DNA from: Palsa-360 sp963719875
Lineage (GTDB): Bacteria; Acidobacteriota; Terriglobia; Acidiferrales; UBA7541
NCBI GenBank assembly: GCA_963719875.1
Contig: CAVRDJ010000004.1
Coordinates: forward strand, 434,001-498,000
Length of the DNA stretch: 64,000 nt
Direction of reading: 5' to 3'
A program made the position numbers and the translations under genes. The notes beneath the pieces are model-generated. The model made no database searches. It was not told the DNA's origin and saw only the letters and a program-made list of their open reading frames with translations. This document shows, one piece after another, positions 60,493-64,000 of the stretch (within the stretch, counting starts at the first letter, position 1; each line of letters starts with the position of its first letter).

Positions 60493-61380
60493 ATGAAAAT
60501 CGATAAAATAACGAAATGCGTTCATTTAACCATTCTGATGGTTGCCGGTGTGTTGACGGCTGCCGCACAAGGGTCGAGCATTCCCACAGGAAGGACAAAC
60601 AACGTTATTGACTGGATTGAATCCTTCGAGGGGAGCACCGGCTCCAGCGGCCAGGAGATGATGATAAATTCTTCGGTGACCGTTCACTTCGGGCGCTTCA
60701 GCGTCGGCGCGGCAATGCCTGTCTATCTGAACCGCTCGATCTTCCCCAACCAGGTCACGATCAGTGAAGGCATCGGCGACGCTTCTCTAACGCTTGGCTC
60801 ATCTTGGAATGGCTCCTTGTTCAATTACAGCACGGTGCTGACCGGCTCGGCCCCGACCGGCGACTCCCACAAAGGTTTTAGCACCGGCCATGCGACCTTT
60901 GATTGGAACAACCGCATCGATCACGACTTCAAAATCCTGGCGCCTTTCGTGGACGCCGGCGTGGCCAACCGCATTTCCGACACGCTGTTCTTTCACCGGC
61001 CGTTCACCTCGTTCGGCTACCTGGCGCACGTCGAAGCTGGGGCGGATGTGGACTTGTCTCACTCTTTCACTTTGCTCCTCTCCGGATATGAAATCGCACC
61101 GTGGGGAACACAAACGATCTTCAGCCGCGATGTGGTCACTGGCGCCACCGGCTCCGGCGGCCAGAACGGACGGGTCTTCGAGGTCAATCACCTGACGACG
61201 GGCCCCGCGCCCATCAACCACGACGACGGCTTCACCCTGGGACTCACGTTCAATCCAAAGCCCTATCTGGATTTGTCCGCGGGATACACTCGCAGCATAA
61301 GTTTTGCATTCAACACGTTCTCGTGGAGGTTGGGCCTCAACGTGAGCAGGCTTATCGGCGGCGGAGTTTCCACCAAGTAG
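60493..61380 (+). CDS. putative outer-membrane beta-barrel protein
   Basis: This protein of about 295 residues has a signal peptide (about 1-27, ending in AAA). The rest has alternating polar and aromatic residues in strands and ends in an amphipathic strand (FSWRLGLNVSRLI), fitting a beta-barrel or porin-like fold. ATG 60493 is chosen because GGAGAG lies upstream; ATG 60442 has no ribosome site and a charged start. No closer family was recognised. Confidence 0.72.
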   Translation: MKIDKITKCVHLTILMVAGVLTAAAQGSSIPTGRTNNVIDWIESFEGSTGSSGQEMMINSSVTVHFGRFSVGAAMPVYLNRSIFPNQVTISEGIGDASLTLGSSWNGSLFNYSTVLTGSAPTGDSHKGFSTGHATFDWNNRIDHDFKILAPFVDAGVANRISDTLFFHRPFTSFGYLAHVEAGADVDLSHSFTLLLSGYEIAPWGTQTIFSRDVVTGATGSGGQNGRVFEVNHLTTGPAPINHDDGFTLGLTFNPKPYLDLSAGYTRSISFAFNTFSWRLGLNVSRLIGGGVSTK

Positions 61381-61511
61381 AACACAACACCCCATGGCGC
61401 GAAACTTTTCGCGCTTTCGATTTCGCAATTTTCGAGTCTCACTATCCGGTAAGCCGCCCGGCCTTCGCGCAACACGCGCCGCGCGACACGCCGTGGGGGA
61501 TGGGATGGTTA

Positions 61512-61946
61512 CTACTTCACGGGCGGGTCGGCGGGTGTGGCCGAAGAAGACGCAGTAGGTAACGGAGCGCCCTTGCCCGCGGTTCCAGATCCCAAACCGA
61601 GTTTGTTGAGAGTCGCTGCGTCGATCTTCCCTGTCGGACTGATGCCGTTCTTGTCCTGATACTTTTTCATCGCGTCCATGGTTGCGGCGTCCCACTTCCC
61701 TGTCGGTTCTCCTTGATAGGAGCCATCTTTTTGCAGAGCGGTCTGAATTTCCCTGACGCGATCCGGAGTGGGGGCGGTCTGACCTTTGACTTTGGATTTT
61801 CTCCTGGATTTGGAGGAAGCTTTTCTCTTCTTGGTGGTCGTGGAAGATGTCTGCGCCGCGCGCGGATGACCTGCTCCGGACACAACGGAGGCCGCGCTCA
61901 CCAGGAGCACGGCCCCAAAGATGAATAACCAGGTTCGTTTGCTCAT
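61512..61946 (-). CDS. exported peptidoglycan-binding domain protein
   Basis: This 144-residue protein has a signal peptide (about 1-25), a basic Lys/Arg/Ser-rich linker (about 35-60), a peptidoglycan-binding domain (VREIQTALQKDGSYQGEPTGKWDAAT in parts, about 65-120) and a Pro/Ala/Ser tail. ATG 61946 is chosen; ATG 61979 is possible. It ends convergent to the barrel-protein gene and lies 113 bases behind htrA. Confidence 0.82.
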   Translation of the reverse strand: MSKRTWLFIFGAVLLVSAASVVSGAGHPRAAQTSSTTTKKRKASSKSRRKSKVKGQTAPTPDRVREIQTALQKDGSYQGEPTGKWDAATMDAMKKYQDKNGISPTGKIDAATLNKLGLGSGTAGKGAPLPTASSSATPADPPVK

Positions 61947-62059
61947 CGTTTCGCTATCCAATGCCGCGGTAAAGCTCAAACTTTGCCGTTCCGAGGTCGC
62001 CGCGACAACCGCGGAATGACAAATTAAAATACTTTTTCCGCAGCCTCTGCCGGGTCGAG

Positions 62060-63667
62060 TTACTTCTCGGGGGCTGGAACGGTGCCAGCCAGATAAACCG
62101 TATCAAACTGGTCGCTGCCCGATCGCCGCTGGACTTTGAACAAGACATCTTGTCCTGCTTTCAAACCCGAAACGGCTCGCCGATACTCGGCCACAGAACT
62201 AACCGAGGTGTGGTTGACTTCGTTAATGACGTCACCGCGCGCGAAGCCGATATCTTCGGCAAAGCTCGCCGGGTCCACGGCAGTTACGAGGGCGCCCTTC
62301 ATGTTCTCGTATCCGGCGCGCCGCGCACGGTCGGTCCCGAGGTCTTCCAGGCGGAGGCCGAACTCGGCGGGCGTCGGCCCGCTGTCATTGCCTCCTCCAT
62401 TGGCTGTGCGATCCGGGAAAATCTTGGTCCGATCCGCGACGGTGATGGAGGCCTCGTGTTCTTTCTTGTCGCGCACGTAGGTCACGCGCACGGAATTGCC
62501 GATAGGCGTCGAGGCAATCGGATTCACCAAATCGCTTCCTGTGTGAACCGGTTTCCCGTTCACGCTGGTCACAACGTCGCCCGATTGCAGTCCCGCTTTT
62601 TCCGCGGGGCTGCCTGCCTCTACGCGCTGCAAAACGATTCCGTACGATGCACCGAGCTCCTTCAAAACGATTGGATTGCTCCCCTGCGTTTCCGTGAAGC
62701 TCACGCCAATCGAGCCGCGAGTCACTTTGCCGTTGCTGATAATCTGGTTGTAGACGCCGATGGCGGTATTGGAGGGCAATGCAAATCCAACCCCCTCATT
62801 GCCATGGCCTCCGGTAATGATGGCGGTGTTGATGCCGACCACCTGCCCGGCCATATCCACGAGGGGTCCGCCGGAATTGCCGGGATTGATTGCAGCATCG
62901 GTTTGAAGGAATCTTTGAAATTGCTGGCCTACGTTACCTCGGTCCTTGGCGCTGATGATTCCCGCAGTGACGCTGCCTTGCAGGAAGCCAAATGGATTCC
63001 CAATCGCCAGAGCCCAATCCCCCACTTGCACGGAATCGGAATTGCCAAGTTTGGCGTAGGGCAGATCGTGGCCCACTTCGATTTTCAAGATTGCCAGATC
63101 AGTCTCTTCGTCCACGCCAACGACCTTGGCGGTGTACTGCGTCTGTTCCCCGTTCAGCGTAACTTGAACTTTGGTGGCCTGATCCACCACGTGATTGTTC
63201 GTCAGGATGAAGCCCTTCTTATCGACGATCACGCCAGAGCCCAGGCTGCGCTCGGCCTGCGGGCCCTGGTCCGGGAAATCGAAGAAACGGTTGAAAAAAT
63301 CCTGGAACGGCTGTTGGTCTTGTTGATCATCCGGCGGGCCCAGTTCGCCGCCGCGATTGCGCTGGGAAGGTCCTCCGCGCCCTCGTCCGCGTTGCTCGAT
63401 CACCTGGGTGGTCGAAATATTTACGACCGCCGGCTGCACCTGTTTGACAATCGTGGCAAAGGCACTCGACAGCTGCACGGGATCGGGGATCGCCAGCGGC
63501 GTTCCACCCACTCCAGTGGAGGGGTGCGCCGCGCCGACATGACCGGAAATCACTGTGCCAATAAGCATCCCGATGGCCAACGTCACGGTTACCAACAACG
63601 TCGCCAGAATTTTGCGATTGCGCGCCCAGGCGGCAAATTCTCGAAGCTGTATGCCCATAATCTTCAC
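62060..63667 (-). CDS. HtrA/Deg-type periplasmic serine protease
   Basis: This 535-residue protein degrades or refolds damaged envelope proteins. It has an N-terminal membrane anchor (about 22-40), then a linker rich in Gly, Arg and Gln (about 93-120). The triad is His159 (TNNHVVD), Asp190 (TDLAIL) and Ser265 (GNSGGP). Two PDZ domains follow (about 305-390 and 435-530). AAGGAG lies 8 bases before the ATG. It fits the DegP/DegS-like group; which of them cannot be told by eye. Confidence 0.95.
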   Translation of the reverse strand: MKIMGIQLREFAAWARNRKILATLLVTVTLAIGMLIGTVISGHVGAAHPSTGVGGTPLAIPDPVQLSSAFATIVKQVQPAVVNISTTQVIEQRGRGRGGPSQRNRGGELGPPDDQQDQQPFQDFFNRFFDFPDQGPQAERSLGSGVIVDKKGFILTNNHVVDQATKVQVTLNGEQTQYTAKVVGVDEETDLAILKIEVGHDLPYAKLGNSDSVQVGDWALAIGNPFGFLQGSVTAGIISAKDRGNVGQQFQRFLQTDAAINPGNSGGPLVDMAGQVVGINTAIITGGHGNEGVGFALPSNTAIGVYNQIISNGKVTRGSIGVSFTETQGSNPIVLKELGASYGIVLQRVEAGSPAEKAGLQSGDVVTSVNGKPVHTGSDLVNPIASTPIGNSVRVTYVRDKKEHEASITVADRTKIFPDRTANGGGNDSGPTPAEFGLRLEDLGTDRARRAGYENMKGALVTAVDPASFAEDIGFARGDVINEVNHTSVSSVAEYRRAVSGLKAGQDVLFKVQRRSGSDQFDTVYLAGTVPAPEK

Positions 63668-63716
63668 TCCTTATGCCAATTGCATTCTGCCATTCGGCCC
63701 GATCAGTTCGGTGGAG

Positions 63717-63725
63717 ATTATACCA
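63717..63725 (-). promoter_or_regulatory. extended -10 promoter of the htrA-type gene
   Basis: On the minus strand TGGTATAAT is a perfect -10 box with the TGn extension, 50 bases before the ATG at 63667. No good -35 box is visible, as is common for extended -10 promoters. Confidence 0.6.
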
Positions 63726-63897
63726 CTCACTCTATCGCTGCGCGTAACCTCGGACTTGCGCGGCGTTTTCCAGCCAGCAACCGCGCCTTCCCAGTTTGCT
63801 GAAAACTAAAAACCGGTCAATGCGAGGCATTATTTCCGTACACGATGGAAACGTTTCTGCCGCCCCGCGTGGCAGAACATCCCCATAACTAGAGTTT

Positions 63898-64000
63898 ATG
63901 GGACTCACAACCATTATAAATTTGATCTACACGCTCCTCCAGGATCAAATGGACTCTGCGCGAGAATACTATAACCACGCACAAAAAACGCATGGTGCAC
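63898..64000 (+). CDS. possible 5' end of a gene cut by the window edge
   Basis: An ATG opens a frame that stays open to the edge (MGLTTIINLIYTLLQDQ, then MDSAREYYNHAQ). No ribosome site is clear. The short fragment starts with a hydrophobic-like helix, then a charged helix. No family recognised. Confidence 0.35.
   Translation, partial: MGLTTIINLIYTLLQDQMDSAREYYNHAQKTHGA

Noticed and set aside
62150..63802. 550-residue plus-strand open frame opposite the HtrA-type gene
   Set aside because: Antisense shadow; the minus-strand protein has an intact triad and PDZ domains.
1..64000. tRNA, rRNA, CRISPR array, prophage or insertion sequence
   Set aside because: No cloverleaf, rRNA core sequence, regularly spaced direct repeats, phage genes or transposase was seen by eye.

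Overview
The window looks like a chromosomal segment of a diderm, GC-rich soil bacterium, most likely an acidobacterium (Acidobacteriota). The clues are lipid A and periplasmic genes (lpxD, htrA, ccm system), a bacillithiol gene (bshC), a PEP-CTERM protein, a carboxypeptidase-regulatory-domain protein inside the cytochrome c maturation operon, and many small GTAG-headed palindromes between genes. The taxonomic call is inference from gene content, not from a marker-gene tree. I saw no rRNA, tRNA, CRISPR array, prophage or insertion sequence.

Layout. 1-3.7 kb: a leftward respiratory operon encoding Rieske protein, split b6-type cytochrome b (two genes) and a membrane-anchored c-type cytochrome cut by the window edge, with a good sigma70-like promoter. 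4.3-5.0 kb: a lone PEP-CTERM protein. 5.2-14.2 kb: a leftward cytochrome c maturation operon (unknown gene, ccmE, ccmF, ccmH, short ccmI-like gene, regulatory-domain protein, ccmA, ccmB, ccmC, ccmD) ending in ferrochelatase hemH, so heme synthesis and heme attachment are encoded together beside a complex that needs them. 14.5-19.5 kb: a small [2Fe-2S] protein, accA, and dnaE split by a one-base frameshift. 19.7-20.6 kb: a higBA toxin-antitoxin pair with a palindromic operator. 20.9-28.8 kb: exported serine hydrolase, murJ-xerD-cca, a conserved hypothetical, lpxD and plsC.

28.1-36.8 kb is a long leftward set with several 4-base ATGA overlaps (meaB, MBL hydrolase, mtnP, pfkB-type kinase, ldcA, mpl, M61 peptidase, plsC), mixing peptidoglycan recycling and salvage. 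37-44.5 kb: acyl-CoA dehydrogenase, M2 dipeptidase, hemW, a tagatose-bisphosphate aldolase and bshC. 44.9-50 kb: lepB-carA-carB; carA appears to start with CTG. 50.4-56.1 kb: methyltransferase, rsmE, exported nucleoside hydrolase, and hrcA-grpE-dnaJ. 56.3-64 kb: aldehyde dehydrogenase, an indoleamine 2,3-dioxygenase family gene, an M50 protease with zinc ribbons, an outer-membrane-like protein, a peptidoglycan-binding protein and HtrA.

The most unusual signal is a family of at least eleven REP-like palindromes, mostly in head-to-head pairs and mostly starting with GTAG. They sit directly behind stop codons, and in carB and the Rieske gene they share bases with the stop codon. Other points worth checking are the CTG start of carA, the dnaE frameshift, and a CxxxY-type CcmE that coexists with CcmH.
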